A DNA stretch of 64,000 nucleotides from Gnetum montanum. Taxonomy: Eukaryota; Streptophyta; Gnetopsida; Gnetales; Gnetaceae. Where the stretch lies: assembly GCA_015680685.1 (NCBI GenBank), contig MNCI01006943.1, positions 1-64,000 on the forward strand, written 5' to 3'. Positions within the stretch are counted from its first letter, which is position 1. Each line of letters begins with the position of its first letter. Positions 13,718-26,517 of this stretch are shown here, piece after piece. A program made the position numbers and the translations under genes. Below the pieces are notes generated by a model. That model ran no database searches. It saw only the letters and a program-made list of their open reading frames with translations, and was not told the DNA's origin.

Positions 13718-14433
13718 GCTTGGCCTTGCTCACATGTTGATGCTAACGCCTTGGCTCATGTTGCCTACACTCTGTAGCTCATGTTGTTGTTATATTTCTA
13801 GGAACTCACGCTAACAGAAATGAGGCCTTCTACTCCAAAAATTCCCTTTTCTATCCCTTCTAGTATTTTCAATTGAATTTAATTTGATTTATTGCCTTTT
13901 ATTTTATTTCCCCTTTTTTCTAATTTTACTTACCGTAGTTACATGTTATTGTTTATGTAATTTTTTGCCTTATTCTTGCATAATTTTCCTTATTATTCCA
14001 GCCTCTGGAGATGAGGCCCAAAAAAAAAATTCTTATGAAGAAGAGGAGAAAAGTGCAGAAAATCAACAACAAAATAAATAAACATATATAAAATTATAGA
14101 AATACGTAACGATGCATGTAAAATTCATAAAAATTTAAAATCTCCATGAACTTATTGTTCACTCAAAAATTTAAAAGTAAAAAAAAAAGTTAAAACTTAA
14201 AAATGGTGCATACACTCAGTCCAAATGACAAGTCAACATAAACATATAGCCTAGTATGGCCTTAAAATTCCATGTGGCCCAGTACGGCCTTAAAATGCCA
14301 CAACTACTGCTGCGTCCCCCAATTTTATCAGTACATAGTTTGATCACCCTATGTTTGTTTACATTTAGTAACTCTTTCGCCAAGAGGATGTCTCTTACTC
14401 TGCTCCTATTTTAAATTGGCAGGAGTGAGCACC
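13718..14433. promoter_or_regulatory. Divergent spacer between aORF and pol of A
   Basis: Separates the start of the minus-strand aORF from the plus-strand pol. It contains a few TCACGCT motifs (13730-13830), AT-rich DNA, and two copies of the CCTTAAAnTgCCA motif near 14250-14300. An acceptor-like TTTTAAATTGGCAG ends at 14422, shortly before the pol ATG at 14434. Confidence 0.5.
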
Positions 14434-15506
14434 ATGGCCATCAAGAATATCCTCTCAACATTGTCTCTCAATGGACCATACGAGGTGGTAGAAAGAGCAA
14501 TCAACCCAGAATCCTTAGATCTAAATCCATCCACCTATACCAATTTAATAGCCTCCACTTAAGAAACGTCAGACTGGCCTAAAAACATGGCTAAAACTCT
14601 AGATCTAAAAGCTGACAATATCACTAAAGATCCTCTAGTTGAAATCCCCATTACCATCGTCAATGGTAAAGCCAGAACATTGAAATTAAGTGTCTTACTA
14701 GACTCACAACTCGTAGCTGACATCAGTCAAGTGTTAAAAGACAACATAAAAATGTTCTCATGGTCATATATTGACATGCCAGGATTAGATCCCTGAATCA
14801 TTCAATACAATATTATCCTTGAAGAAAAAATCAAGCTGGTAAAAAAAAAGCACGAAAAGTTAGACCCGAGATAGCATTAGTTGTCCATGCTAAATCAGAA
14901 AGCTCTACCAAGACGGCTTCATCTGGGCTGTTGATTATTCTGATTGGGTATCAAACATTGTTGTAGTTCCTAAGAAGAATGGTAGTATACACATATGCAT
15001 TGAATTCTGTGATCTCAATGTAGCCACTATAAAGGATGATTTCCCATTACCTAGCATTGATCAACTTATTGACATCACTACTGGGCATGCACTATTATCC
15101 TTTATGGATGGATTTTCAGGATACAACCAAATACGAATCAATCTGGAACATCAACTTAGAGCAACTTTCATGACACCTTAGGGTACATTCTGTTACACTA
15201 TGATGCCATTTTGTCTTAAAAATGTAGGATCTACATATCAACGAGCAATGACATACATATTTAGTGATTACATGCTCAATTTGCTCAATGATTATGTTGA
15301 CGATATCGTGGTGAAATCTAAAACAACTAAACAATATGCAAAAGATCTAGACCTAATGCTTAAACATTGTATCAAATATGACCTTAGGCTTAACCCAAAT
15401 AAGTGTGTCTTTGGTGTTAAAATGGGAAAAATGCTTGTCTTCCTAGTCTCCAAAACAGGGATACGATTAGACCCCGATAAGGTTAAAGTAATAACCAATA
15501 TGCAAC
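14434..15506 (+). pseudogene. pol: pol of element A, first part (RT), cut by element B
   Basis: Reverse transcriptase copies genomic RNA into cDNA. Visible blocks are the pre-RT stretch ending FSWSYIDMPGLDP, the fingers motif (frameshifted near 14840-15040), the palm sequence FMDGFSGYNQIRI (about 15100), and YVDDIVVKSK with the catalytic YVDD at about 15294-15305. Several frameshifts and a stop occur. The frame is interrupted at 15506 after KVKVITN by the insertion of B, with TSD GCAAC at 15502-15506, and resumes at 51205. Confidence 0.88.
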
Positions 15507-16682
15507 TGAAACACCACAAAATTCAGAGCTTAGTACTTGTCCAACACCAAGAAGGTCCCTGGGACCCCAGACGACAATAGCTACGTTTGCTGTCAAACAT
15601 GGCAACTTCGGAGAGCAGATACTCAATTCTTCACTAAGTATGCAATTTCAGCGTATACGCCCAGCGTAGACACCCAGTGTAGACACCCCACATGTACGCT
15701 CAGCAGGTACAACAGATGCATACGCCCGGCATGAAACCTCCAAAGATGACATGAAAATAGCACTACAAAGCGAGATTTGGCACAAGGCAACAACCATCAG
15801 CGTATATGCCCAGTGTATATGCCCAGCACATCAGCGTATACGTCCCAGCGTATACGTCCAGTATTCATCAGCGTATACACCCAGCGTATGTGCCCATCGT
15901 CCACAGCATCTCCACCCGAGTTCGCATACGCCCAGCACATCCAGCGTATACATCCAGCGTATATGCCTGCCTAATACAGCATATACGCCTAGCAGATGTA
16001 ATATATTGTATATTTGTAAACCTTGTACACCCGGTCAACACGCCACATGTCTCCTAACCTGAGTCTAACGTAACAACCGGTATAAAAGCCCCAATTTCCC
16101 ACTTGAACAAGAGGCTGGCAAAAATCTGAAAAATAGACCAAAGAGCAATTACGCTGAGAACCAGAGCACAAAAACCTCTTACGATGGACAACCCTGTACG
16201 CTGAGCATACAGTCTCTACACTGTGCTTACAGTGCGATCCAGTTGCAGTCGTCCTTGCATCCACCGGGGCTTTCGTCCGCCTTGTGTTCCACTCACAACT
16301 GTGTTTGACTGGTGCATGTATTTTCATTTTGTAATACCATTGTTACATTTTCTTCCTACAATTGTTTATAGTACGCATTAATTCTTGCACATATTCTATT
16401 TACGCTTGTTTACATCTACACTTTGTTCATATTGTTTACGCCGTTTACACTGTTTACACTTTGATTCACGCTCGTTACGCCATTCACGTATAACCCAACG
16501 TATAGCACTTCGGTGTACATTCGGGGAAATCCTTGTCTGATCCGTGTGTGGACCACCCAAGGTACTCTACCTTCATTCATTCCAGCTCACCCTCAGGTGA
16601 AGGTAGGATCTTCTGTGCGTGTCCTGTGATCCCACGGTCTCTGTTTCCTTCCAACCGGAGACCGACGATTTCGGGCAGTATA
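15507..16682 (+). repeat. 5' LTR of element B
   Basis: 1176 bp, pairs with 50011-51199. By eye the first 165 bp differ at about 11 positions, mostly transitions, so the insertion is not recent. It holds dense GCGTATACGC-type motifs at 15650-15990 and a TATAAAAG box at 16081-16088. The terminal bases read TATA instead of TACA. Confidence 0.95.
16081..16088 (+). promoter_or_regulatory. TATA box in the 5' LTR of B
   Basis: TATAAAAG preceded by GTAACAACCGG. It is conserved in the 3' LTR at 50598-50605. Likely core promoter of the genomic transcript. Confidence 0.65.
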
Positions 16683-17328
16683 GAAATTGGCGCTAGAAGA
16701 AGGGCCTCCGTCTAAAACCTTATCTTCACACTCCCTAGCATCTACGCTGATCAGCATTTATGCTACCCTATTTCAAACTCACTCTCTGCAAGTCTTCCAG
16801 CGTCTACGCTGCCAACTCCACGTGGACTCTGTCCACAGAAACCCCAGCGTCTATGCTGCCACATGCACGCTACACATTTTACGCTACAAATTTTCCTTAG
16901 GCCGCACATAAGGCTGTAAAATTTTACGCTGCATATTTTACGCTACGCTGTTGTCCATTTACGCTGTACGCTCTTTACGCTGTACGCTCTTTACGCTGTA
17001 GACCTTATCTACACTGTACATCAACTTTATCCCTGCTATTCTGTCTACGCCGCACACTTTGCACCATACATTCTGTTTACGCTGCAATACGTTATACCGC
17101 ATTCTATACGCTGTAACCCTATTTTACGCTCTACCCTGACACTATATATGCTACTTAGCGTATACACTATATGCCTTACGCCGTAGCGTATATGCTGTAC
17201 GCCTTAGGCCGTAGACTCGTCAACGCTGACCCTATATGCTGTGCCCATATACATTGTATACACTATCCTTATACGTCGGAAGTCATACGCTATACGCTGT
17301 ACTTACACTAATTTCACATCCCTACACC
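16683..17328 (+). promoter_or_regulatory. PBS and leader of element B
   Basis: PBS TGGCGCTAGAAGAAGGGCC at 16688-16706, five bases after the LTR. The rest of the leader up to the gag ATG is a run of TTTACGCTGTACGCTC-like and GCGTATATGCTG-like motifs without a credible gene. Confidence 0.7.
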
Positions 17329-20300
17329 ATGTCACACCAACAGATCATCATAAACCCTGTAAACACCATCGCTGCAACCGCTCAAGTCACCGACGTCATG
17401 GGCGCCATGGCCGTCCAACAGCCCGTGGCACAACCCACAGTGGGGCCCCACCGATCCTTAAGGTTACAAGGGAGGAACCCAGCCTCTAACATTATAACCC
17501 AAGACCACTATAACTTCATATGTCTAAAGATACAAGCTGGTCTGGCAGTAGATCGAACCAAAATAGAGGGGAAGAGGCAGTTCGAAATCTTCTACAGGGG
17601 GGGACGTGAGTTCATCCCCTCTCCATACAATATAATCCCTGTTCTAGAACAGTACTTAGAGCTTGTTACATGACTCCTCCTGCAAAGGAGTCAGCCGTTG
17701 GATCAGCTGGCGGTAGATCTCCAACTGGAATAGGAGGACGAGTTCGCGGCCCAATCAGAACACGAGGATTCCTATCACACCCTTAGTCCACAAAACCATG
17801 TCAACCCCATTTTTCATACAGACACAGGGGAAGTCATGCCCCTCCAAGCCCTCAGACTCACCCATGCACAAATGCCTCCACCACAAACATCTTCATTTGC
17901 TCATGTTCCACCTCCGACTGACCCGCAATTCAGCACGCTCCCTCTCGCTATCATCCCCGATGCAGCAACCGGCCCATCCTCGCAAGCACCACCCCCGCAC
18001 CACAACATGGGAGCAACCTTCACGCCTCGAGTGATAGGGATGCCAGATGTGATACCAGCATCCACGTCCGCCCACTACATTCCCCACATCCAAACACACG
18101 AGGCCCCTGCTACCACCGTAACCCAACAGGGGGTCCGTCCACAAAACGTAGCTAGACAATGGGCAGCGATGGGCACTCAACCATAACAACATCAACCTCC
18201 TTACTATAACATATCACCCCATATGGTTCAACTAGCTAATGTTCCCCTAGTACAGCCGCAACCATAGCAACAACAGCCTTTTCCCTATAACGTGTCGTCC
18301 CTAATGCCACCCCCTATAAATGTGCCACAAGCACAACCTCTGGCTGCACAACTTTCGGCATTTCAACCTACCATACAACACTCCAACTTGTACACTATAC
18401 CACAACCTTAGGATGCCATGTCACCGAGTGCCCAAGACTGGGCGAATGCTAAAAAACTGATGCAAGAATTAACCGACGAGGTAAAGCACCTCAAAATGGC
18501 TACCGACGGAGAGCTGAAGATAGTGGATTTCTACCACGATGATCCCATCAGCCCTTCCGTCCCACCTCTAACTCTGCCCAAAGGCATATCATTGCCGACA
18601 CTAACCAAGTATAATGGGGAGATGGACCCAAATGCACATCTCATAATGTTTAGGTTAGAATGCGCGTTACTCTAGGCATGGCCCCATGCCATTCTCCAAG
18701 TGTTCCCCATGTCTCTCGCAGGGAGAGCACTTGACTGGTACCAGGCCCTGCTGAGGAATTCCATCTTCTCCTTGGAAGAGTTGTTACACCAGTTCGTGAC
18801 TCGGTTCAAGTATAACTTGAAACCCAAGGTGACATTGGATAGCCTCATACAGGTTAAACAAGCACCCCTTGAACCTGTATAGAAATTCATTCAGAGGTGG
18901 AGTGCTGCTCTTAACAAGCTACATGAGCCAATCTCCCAAACGTACCTGCTTACTATTCTGAAAGGGGCCATTAATGACTTTTTAAAGTCCAAGTTGTACT
19001 ACCTTAACGCGCGTAACCTTAACCAAGCTTTTGTATAGATCAAAAATGTAGAAGAAGTAGCTCAAAATAGCCACAACCCTGCATACTTAGCCTTTAAAAA
19101 TCAACACACTAAAAAAGACAAAGAGAAGGCTAAAACAACTATAGTAGCAATAGCAAGAGCGCAAAAAGCAAGCATGGCACCAAAAAATAAGCCGCCTGTA
19201 CCCCCTACTAACTATAATAAACGTAGTGCCAAAATCGTGCTAGAATCATCATCATCCCAGAATCCAAAAATGAACCGTACGCAAAATTTCGAGAGGAAAG
19301 AACCCTCTCAATATATGCCTCTGCCAATGAAGCCATCCCAGCTCTTCGATCAACTCCTGAAAGCTGGGTTGATGAAACATAAACAGTATCCCCCGTGGCC
19401 ATCCAGAGACATGACCGGTTCTATCAACTCGTTCAAAACCCAAGCTTAGCAACGCTGGATGAGCCTCCAATGCCCAAAGGCTTTAGAATGGATCGCTTCT
19501 GCGATTATCATCAACGCAACGGGCACGACACAGATTACTGTTTCACTTTAAAACAGGATATACAACGGATGATCGACGATGACCAAATCACCTTTGACAA
19601 GGCCAACCCGATTCAACTGTAGAATCAAGCCATGGGGGTGTATAAAGACCCTCTGAACACCAAAGAGGCGTCGTACGTCATCAATACAATCTACCTTGAT
19701 GATGATTCTGAAACATCCAACATTAACACCATCTACCCTAAGTGTACACAACAAACATCTAACAGGTTGTTTATAGTTCGCATTCCTACTCCTGTGTCCA
19801 CATCTATGCCCCAACCACTACATGCCCCATAGCGGTCATATGTTGTTCAGGTGCCTCTAGTGGTAGCGACGTCTAACACCATGACACGCAACAAACCATA
19901 CGTGGTGCGTGTCCCTCCCGTCATTCCCTCAAATGTGCCAACCCCTTCTACTCGGCCTGCCCCTTTCGTAGTTTGTGTACCACCAACAATCGCAACCGTG
20001 GAGGTCCAACCTCTGCGAAAACCAACCCCGTATGTTGTTAGGATACCCGAAAGTCCTAATGATTACCAAGCCTCCACCTCACAAATGCAAGGCGAACCTA
20101 GCCCCTACATCATTAGGATACTTGGCTAGTCTTCTGACCAATCACATCCAACTGTCCAACCGCAACTCCGCCCGGATTCATATGTGATGCGAATCCCAGG
20201 GCAATCTGAGGTTCCAAGACCAGCCCAACATCCACGTCGCACACGAGAACACTTATTAGATAGGCTTACACGTGAACGTGTGGAGAAGGAACACCAACGG

Positions 20301-21542
20301 CTAGCTGTGGGGCCACCTAAGCCCACTCCACTTAACTCCGTACCCATGTCATCACCTAACAACCCACTGAATGCAGGCAATGAAAGTGAGTCATCTAAAA
20401 AACATGAACCATCTAAAATGACAGCTTCGAGCAAAAACGACAAACCAACAAAACACGAGATAAAACTGTTGGGTCCAATGGACCCAGTCATCGTCAATAA
20501 AAACGTCCATAACAGTAGAGACTTCGCAACAGCTTTGACACAAGTCACACAAGCATTGAAGCAAAAGAACACTTCACTAAGCTTGTATGACCTGATTCTA
20601 ACATCGCAAACACATCGTGAAGCTTTGGTACGTATGTTGATGTCAATCCCAGTAAGCGAGCACTTGCCCCCAAACGAACCCTCTATTCACGCGATAATGT
20701 ACTCACCTCATGAGACAACTCCTAAACCATTAAGCTTCCATAACGACAATATTAAGATGGATAAGAAAATAGGGGAGGTGACAATAGCCCCCATGTTCAT
20801 AACGATACGCATGAACCAGTTCAAGATACATAGGGTCCACGTAGACGATGGAGTCGCTACGAACATGGTACCATACCCAATCATTGAACAACTAGGGCTG
20901 ACGAAGTCAATCAAACCAACCACGACTACATGTTTAAAATCATTCAGCGGGTCACGTATAATGGTCAAAGGCACAGTGACCTTAGACTTCATAGCGGGGG
21001 ATCAATTTCCCATGTCCGCCGATTTCGTTGTGGTTGACGAAATGCTGGGGTTCAACCTAATATTAGGAAGACCCTGGTTGGCCCAACTGAAAGCAGTCTC
21101 CTCCCTTGTACACCAAGAGATCCACCTGCCTTATGAAGGTGGTGAAATCATTATACATGGGGAGGCTGCTACGCCTATCATTTCATCACACGTTGACATG
21201 GACCAAGGCTCAGAGGTCGAGCTTGAGGAGCCTAAACAAAACGATAAAAATGCGCGACAACTGGTAAGCAATAAGCCTTTAAACATGAAACAGGATCCAC
21301 CTAAAATGGAAACACCTGCGTCTGACATTGTACATGTGCCATCTCAAATAGAAACTAACATAGAACCCATAACAAACGCTGAAACATCTGAAAACACTAA
21401 CACAGAAGCCATTCCATCAGATGTCCCTTAGGCCGAATTACCGTTTAATGTAATCAGCGAAGGGGACGCTAAATACAGAATCATACCCGTTGACACATCG
21501 CCTAACATTAAAAGGAAGAAAATTAAAAAATTACTAAAATAA
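17329..21542 (+). pseudogene. gag-pro: gag-protease of element B (decayed)
   Basis: Capsid/nucleocapsid polyprotein fused to an aspartic protease, about 1400 codons. ATG at 17329 (MSHQQIIINPVNT) follows the motif-rich leader, and the natural stop is TAA at 21540-21542 after KIKKLLK. Blocks in order: NHYNFIC-like box (about 17505), Pro/Gln-rich region (17830-18400), gag core LTKYNGEMDPNAHL to NLNQAF (18600-19035), zinc knuckle FCDYHQRNGHDTDYC (about 19495-19540), proline-rich YVVR repeats (19840-20130), protease (20840-21110), acidic ELPFNVISEGDA box. In-frame stops are mainly TAG where copy C has CAG (for example 18673, 18880, 19036). A frameshift lies near 19440. Confidence 0.9.
20184..21431 (+). 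CDS. Uninterrupted protease segment of B gag-pro
   Basis: 415-codon open segment at the C-terminal part of gag-pro. Retropepsin-like active site VDDGVATN with the Asp pair at residues 221-222 and Gly 223. The partner block FNLILGRPWLAQL follows about 70 residues later, with HQEIHLPYEGG after it, as in Tat-lineage proteases. A TAG at its end replaces the Trp codon seen in A and C (VSWxxLPF), so the true ORF continued to 21542. Confidence 0.8.
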   Translation: MMRIPGQSEVPRPAQHPRRTREHLLDRLTRERVEKEHQRLAVGPPKPTPLNSVPMSSPNNPLNAGNESESSKKHEPSKMTASSKNDKPTKHEIKLLGPMDPVIVNKNVHNSRDFATALTQVTQALKQKNTSLSLYDLILTSQTHREALVRMLMSIPVSEHLPPNEPSIHAIMYSPHETTPKPLSFHNDNIKMDKKIGEVTIAPMFITIRMNQFKIHRVHVDDGVATNMVPYPIIEQLGLTKSIKPTTTTCLKSFSGSRIMVKGTVTLDFIAGDQFPMSADFVVVDEMLGFNLILGRPWLAQLKAVSSLVHQEIHLPYEGGEIIIHGEAATPIISSHVDMDQGSEVELEEPKQNDKNARQLVSNKPLNMKQDPPKMETPASDIVHVPSQIETNIEPITNAETSENTNTEAIPSDVP

Positions 21543-22058
21543 TACCATCTCAACCAGTCCGAAACGACGTTAAACTATAACAACTCAAAAACAAAACACA
21601 TAAAAACAAAAAAGAAGAAAAGACAAAAACATTAAATTACACTCCCTATCCGAAAAGACGTTAAACTATCATGTCCATAATGACATAAAACTAGGCATGA
21701 TCAGAAATGGTTAGTCAGCCAAGAAACCCATCCACATTGTACGAAATGCTACTTGTTTACAATGGGGCCCGAAATGGCCTTAAACTAGATCACACACTTG
21801 TGCTTCGTTTCTCCTCTTGTAATTACATCCGCATAATACACTTAGAACAAATAAAAAAAATATATAAACCAAAATATTTTACATTGTCGTGTCGTGTGTG
21901 GAATCAAACTCAAAATCAACAAAAAAATATTTATACATGCAATGCCGTATAATTATATGTGTTAATTGTTTCCGTTCATTTCACAGTTGTCAAGTTACAA
22001 TTCCCGTATCAATTTGAGTCATCATAGTTTCGAAGATAAAACTAAAAAAAAAAAAAAA
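21543..22058. repeat. TTAAACT-core array between gag-pro and aORF of B
   Basis: From 21543 to about 21800 there are several degenerate units around CCGAAACGACGTTAAACTA and CATGACATAAAACTA. The rest to 22058 is AT-rich with an A15 run and no gene. gag-pro and aORF converge here, so it may hold both transcript ends. Confidence 0.65.
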
Positions 22059-25000
22059 CTAAGCATCTGGGGTAGGAGGATTGTCCCCTTTAGATCCACC
22101 AGCGTCAAGGGCACCAGCTCCATTGGAACCAGCTTCTTGAGCATCATCGGCGCCTTCACCCTGAAAATACAAGATGAGACAACCAATGTAAGAATAAGAG
22201 AGCATCAAAATTTCAAACATCCTTTAGCAAATCAATTTCACAATGATAGAATACTTACCATAGGAGATCTCCCTAAGCTGAATTCCAATCGATGAAGGAT
22301 TTCTTCCTCCGAAACACTAGCCCAATCTATTTCACCAAGGCCTAGGTCGACGTCTACCAAAGCCTTTCCCTTATCAACAGCCGACTAGACTAAACATTTC
22401 AGAGAAAATTCACCCACAGTAACTTCCCCAGAAGTAGTGGTAATAACCCTTTTAGGAGATTCCATCTCAACTACGGTGTTCTCCGCAAAAGTATCGAACA
22501 TAGAATGTAAGCCCAAACCCTCTATGAACATCTCAAGTTGTTGTTTCTCTATAGAAACTTCTTTCAAGGATTTCTTATAGTGGTGCTTATGATTCTTTTC
22601 ATCTTGGTCCCACTTATGCACCTTGGAGGCAAATGCCTTCCAATCCTGACACTTTAGATTCAATAGGTCTATCTGGGCTTTACGTTCCGCAAACATCTGA
22701 GTTAGTGACGCATGGCGATTTAACAAGTTCCAATATCTATTGTACGTAATTTTGGATGTTCGCTAAGAACTATCACCTGCTAATCGAGCCGAAGTGAATT
22801 CATAACGAGCTTTGAGATCATCGCATTCAATCGATAGCTCGGAGACTTCCTTCTCCTTTGTTTGGATCTGCAACCATAGTTGTTCGATGGATCGCCTACA
22901 GGTCCATACCGACTTGGCGTTATGAACAAGGCTTTCTGCCACCTCATTGTAAACCGGCCTTGGTACCTGTTCCACTTCTGGGGGTAGTGTAGCCAAATTG
23001 TCGATGCTAACCACCTCAGATGGATCCCACCTTAACTTGGCACCTATGCGTACGAAAAGATCAAATGTTAAGGCAACAGAAACAGGGTGTGACACTCTAA
23101 AAGGACAAGCCATTTAAAAACATTATACCTATTTCGGGGTTGACCTCCTAAATTCATTCAACAACTTCTTCTGCAATTCCGGCCACAAAATCCATCTTAC
23201 TTGGCATTTCAGACCAAGTAAATGGCTCATGGGTGCAGGAACTAACCTCAACGGTCCTCTCAGGAGGAACCGTCTTCATAGGTACATCCAAGCGCACCAT
23301 CCTGGTCTTGCTGCCTTTGTCTGACAAATGAAAACATGAAAATAAAATACCGTAGGAATGACAACTAATAGGGAACATTGAAATAAGATAAAAAGAAAAC
23401 ATACCACGCTCCTCGTCACCTTCTGGAGGATCACCTAAATCCAGATCCCCCTGAAAAAAGCTGCGGAACATTTGTTCGACACCGCCCTGGTCATCCAATG
23501 GTTCAGTTTCGCCAGTGTCTCTCTTTAGTTCCTCCATCCCTCCTCCCTGATCCTTATCCACCTTTTCCTCTTCATTATTCTTCTCTGTGTTCATCTCCTC
23601 CTCCTTCGTAATGGTTTCCAGTGCCTGCTTCCTCACTTCTCGAATCAAGCCAAAGACATCAGCGACATGTAAGCAATCGAAAAGAAATATTATGGACCCA
23701 ACAAAAACAATAAAATAATAAGCTGACAGAAGTCTACTTACTGGGCATCTTGAATCTTATGCACTTTACTCATGGTTCCCTCACATCAGAAGCTTCCTCC
23801 GTTGCGCGTTCATGTCTCTTCAGCTTTGTTTTGGCCTAGCCCATGGTTTCTTTGATCACCCGCTCAGCTCTTCTTGCAGTGAGGGGTACATCATCCGACT
23901 CTAACCCTAGACTATTGTGAGTATGAATGGAGGTCCTCGATGATCCCCCGGTCATAATAGACATAGACTCATCGATGCCTTCAGGTGCATCCTGGGACTT
24001 GGCTATATCGAACAAGTGGTTGACCCACGAGCAGGATAGTTGACCTCGATCCTGTAGAACAAACTTGTTACCCGCGCGGACTACCAAAAAATTGGTAAAG
24101 CGATGAAGGTAACTGGCGAAGAAGGTGAAAGTGAAATGGGATTGTGCCTCGACATTCAAGCGCAACCACACTATCTCCTTGTGCATGCTTGACAACAAAA
24201 ACTCAGCCCAGTTATAGTGCATGCCAGTTTCCAAGATAGTTCTCATAATGTGCATAGCCTCAACCCTAAGGCTTTTCACCTGAGAAAGGGTTTTGGGAAA
24301 TACCCATGTCCTAAACAGGGGATACAGTTCATTCACCTCTTCAACCTTCACCTTCCCCTACATTGGGAACCCCTTGGCACCCTTGGCCAGGCCCAACCAG
24401 TCCTCCAACTCGCGCACTGTATGGAGCTCTTTATGAGCTCTGTCTAAGACTACATTTATGCCATCTACCAGTATCCTGAATAAGTTTGAGAAAAAATCGA
24501 GCAATAGATGAAAAACCACCTTAACACCCTTAATACGGGTGCTGTAGTATGAGACAGATTCATTAAAAGAATCCACGATCCCAATCATTTCCCCTATTGA
24601 TACATCAAGACTTGGGGTCATGAGGAGCTCCATAAGGCCGACATTATTCAAGCAGCGAACAATAGAAGGTGAGGCATGGTCACACAACCACTTCTGAGCC
24701 TTAGTCACCTCCCTGAACTTCATTGACAATGTTGTCTCAGTTTGTCCGATTGTGATGGGATCCCCGCCAGGAGGTGCATCAACTGCAAGCACAATATATG
24801 ATGATCGTATCAGTATAACCCTCGACAGTTAAAAGACATTAGCACATCCAAAAGACATTGTCATTTACCTCTCGTAGTAGACTTGGATGTGCTTCCTGGA
24901 CCATTGTCACAAGGGAAAACTGGCCCTTGGTCTGACCAATCTTTATCCAGCCATCCACGGGCCTGGTACAGTGCCAACGCTCTAGAGAATCGTTGGTGAA

Positions 25001-26517
25001 AATAGATGATGCCCCCTTCATTATACCTATTACAGTTTTACGAAGGGTAGGACCCGCCATAAATGCCTCTAGAGTAGTGCGAGTTAAGGAAAGCCCATCA
25101 TCTTCGACGCATATTCCATCTGCATTAACTTTTGGCCTACAAACGAGCAAATATTAAAATTGAGGCAAATGCTAAATGCCAAAAAGAAGTGATAAGGTTG
25201 AATGGTCCTACCTACCTACTCGGTACACTGTGTCGGGAGGGTTCTGGAATAACATATGCGTGCGCGCCGCTAAAAACAAAGTGTTATCGAGGTAGTCCTA
25301 CCCTCGTGGTAATCGGGCCCACATTCATGCTAACGGGCGTGTGGACTTAGGCCCGCGAGAAGAACTGTCCTCATTCGTAAACGACCCCTCGTTGATGTCT
25401 TCCACGAAGACAATGACACCCTCCACGGCTCCTGTCAGCATCGCCTCAACTATGCTCCATGCCACCAATTTAGTCAGGTGTGACCAGATGACTACCTCGA
25501 AGTTTTTCAATATGAAGGACAAGAAATCAGGCTCACCTTCTCTGAACCAAACCCCGTTGTGTTCCACGGTTAGGTCCGGGGTAGGCTCGTTCGCATCCAT
25601 GGGGCCAAACCACGTTAATACCCCAACAAGCTTGACCATGAGGAGAAAAGGCTTGGTGTCCCTACAAACAGCCAGAGTACCAACGTAAAGTCAGCTACAC
25701 AGCAAAACAACGCAAAAAATCAAGGTTTGCAGCATAGAATGACATTTAGAAAAATTTTCTAACTGTTTACGCCCACCGTATACGCTGTCGAAACCTATTT
25801 ACGCCTAGCGTATATGCTGCCGAACCCAGTGTATATGCTGATAATTAACTGTTTACATTGACGCCCGAACTTCTTACGCCCAGCATATATGCTGAAGAAA
25901 CCCTCAGCATATACGCCACAGAAGTGGCTAGCGTAAATAGTCTACGCTATACACTAAGAAAATAGTTTACGCCAGAAGCATGAAAAACAAGCCTACGCTG
26001 CATCATACTTAAAGGAACAACTGTGTATGCTCAGCATATACGCTGAAGAAACCCTCAGCATATACGCCGTCATAATGAAAATAGAACTCACGTTGACAAA
26101 ACACAAAACTTACGCTGATAAAACTTCGTGCATAGAGAATTTATTACGCCGTGGTTTACGCTAATATAATCGTGCAGGAAAAAGTGTTTACGTTGACAAA
26201 ACTGATTACGCCTTGACAGTCTACGCTAACCCGACTTTACGCTATGAATTTACGCTCTGCGTATATGCCGAAACCCTCTACGCTAACCTGTTACGCTGGG
26301 CGTATACGCTTAGCATATACGTCAAGACTATGTACAAGATCGTCTACGCTATGAAAGTAATAAATGGAAATAGGATCAAAGCCTACCTGTGCGATGTTCC
26401 AGGCCATGATGGAATCCTTGGCCGAGGCAGGCACTGCAGCATAGCTTCGCTCTCATCCGCGAAGGTCAAGTCAAGACTCTTCCTCCCCTGCCCTTCCACC
26501 TCCTTGCCCATGCCCAT
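22059..26517 (-). pseudogene. Antisense eight-exon gene (aORF) of element B
   Basis: Minus-strand exons: 26387-26517, 25212-25661, 24869-25136, 23742-24782, 23405-23638, 23129-23320, 22259-23043, 22059-22160, joined by GT-AG introns. Lengths match the copy in C exactly or differ by multiples of three. The product of about 1065 residues contains an N-terminal K/R-rich exon (GQGRKSLDLTF...PSWPGTSHR) and an FCP1/NIF-like domain (KLVGVLTWFG, VWFREGEPDFLSF, FEVVIWS). It continues with a block FHQRFSRALALYQARGW and a region like putative plant transposon proteins (IKGVKVVFHLLLDFFSNLF, ...WVFPKTLSQV). An acidic linker, a coiled coil and a C-terminal acidic tail end the protein. Phases agree throughout except for one base in exon 3, and a few stops are present. 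The function is unknown. Confidence 0.82.
25662..26386 (-). repeat. Intron 1 of the B aORF with dense GCGTATACGC motifs
   Basis: GT-AG intron between exons 1 and 2. It contains many variants of AGCGTATACGCTG and TTTACGCT at irregular spacing, as does the matching intron in C. The small ORF at 26213-26560 is an artefact of this repeat plus exon 1. Confidence 0.7.

Noticed and set aside
15751-16062. Overlapping plus-strand ORFs rich in Tyr-Ala-Pro-Ser-Val in the LTRs of B
   Set aside because: They are translations of the CGTATACGCCCAG motif repeats in several frames and show no constraint.
17329-21542. TAG stops as programmed read-through or reassigned codons
   Set aside because: The same positions carry CAG in copy C, frameshifts coexist, and TAA/TGA stops also occur, so decay is the simpler reading.
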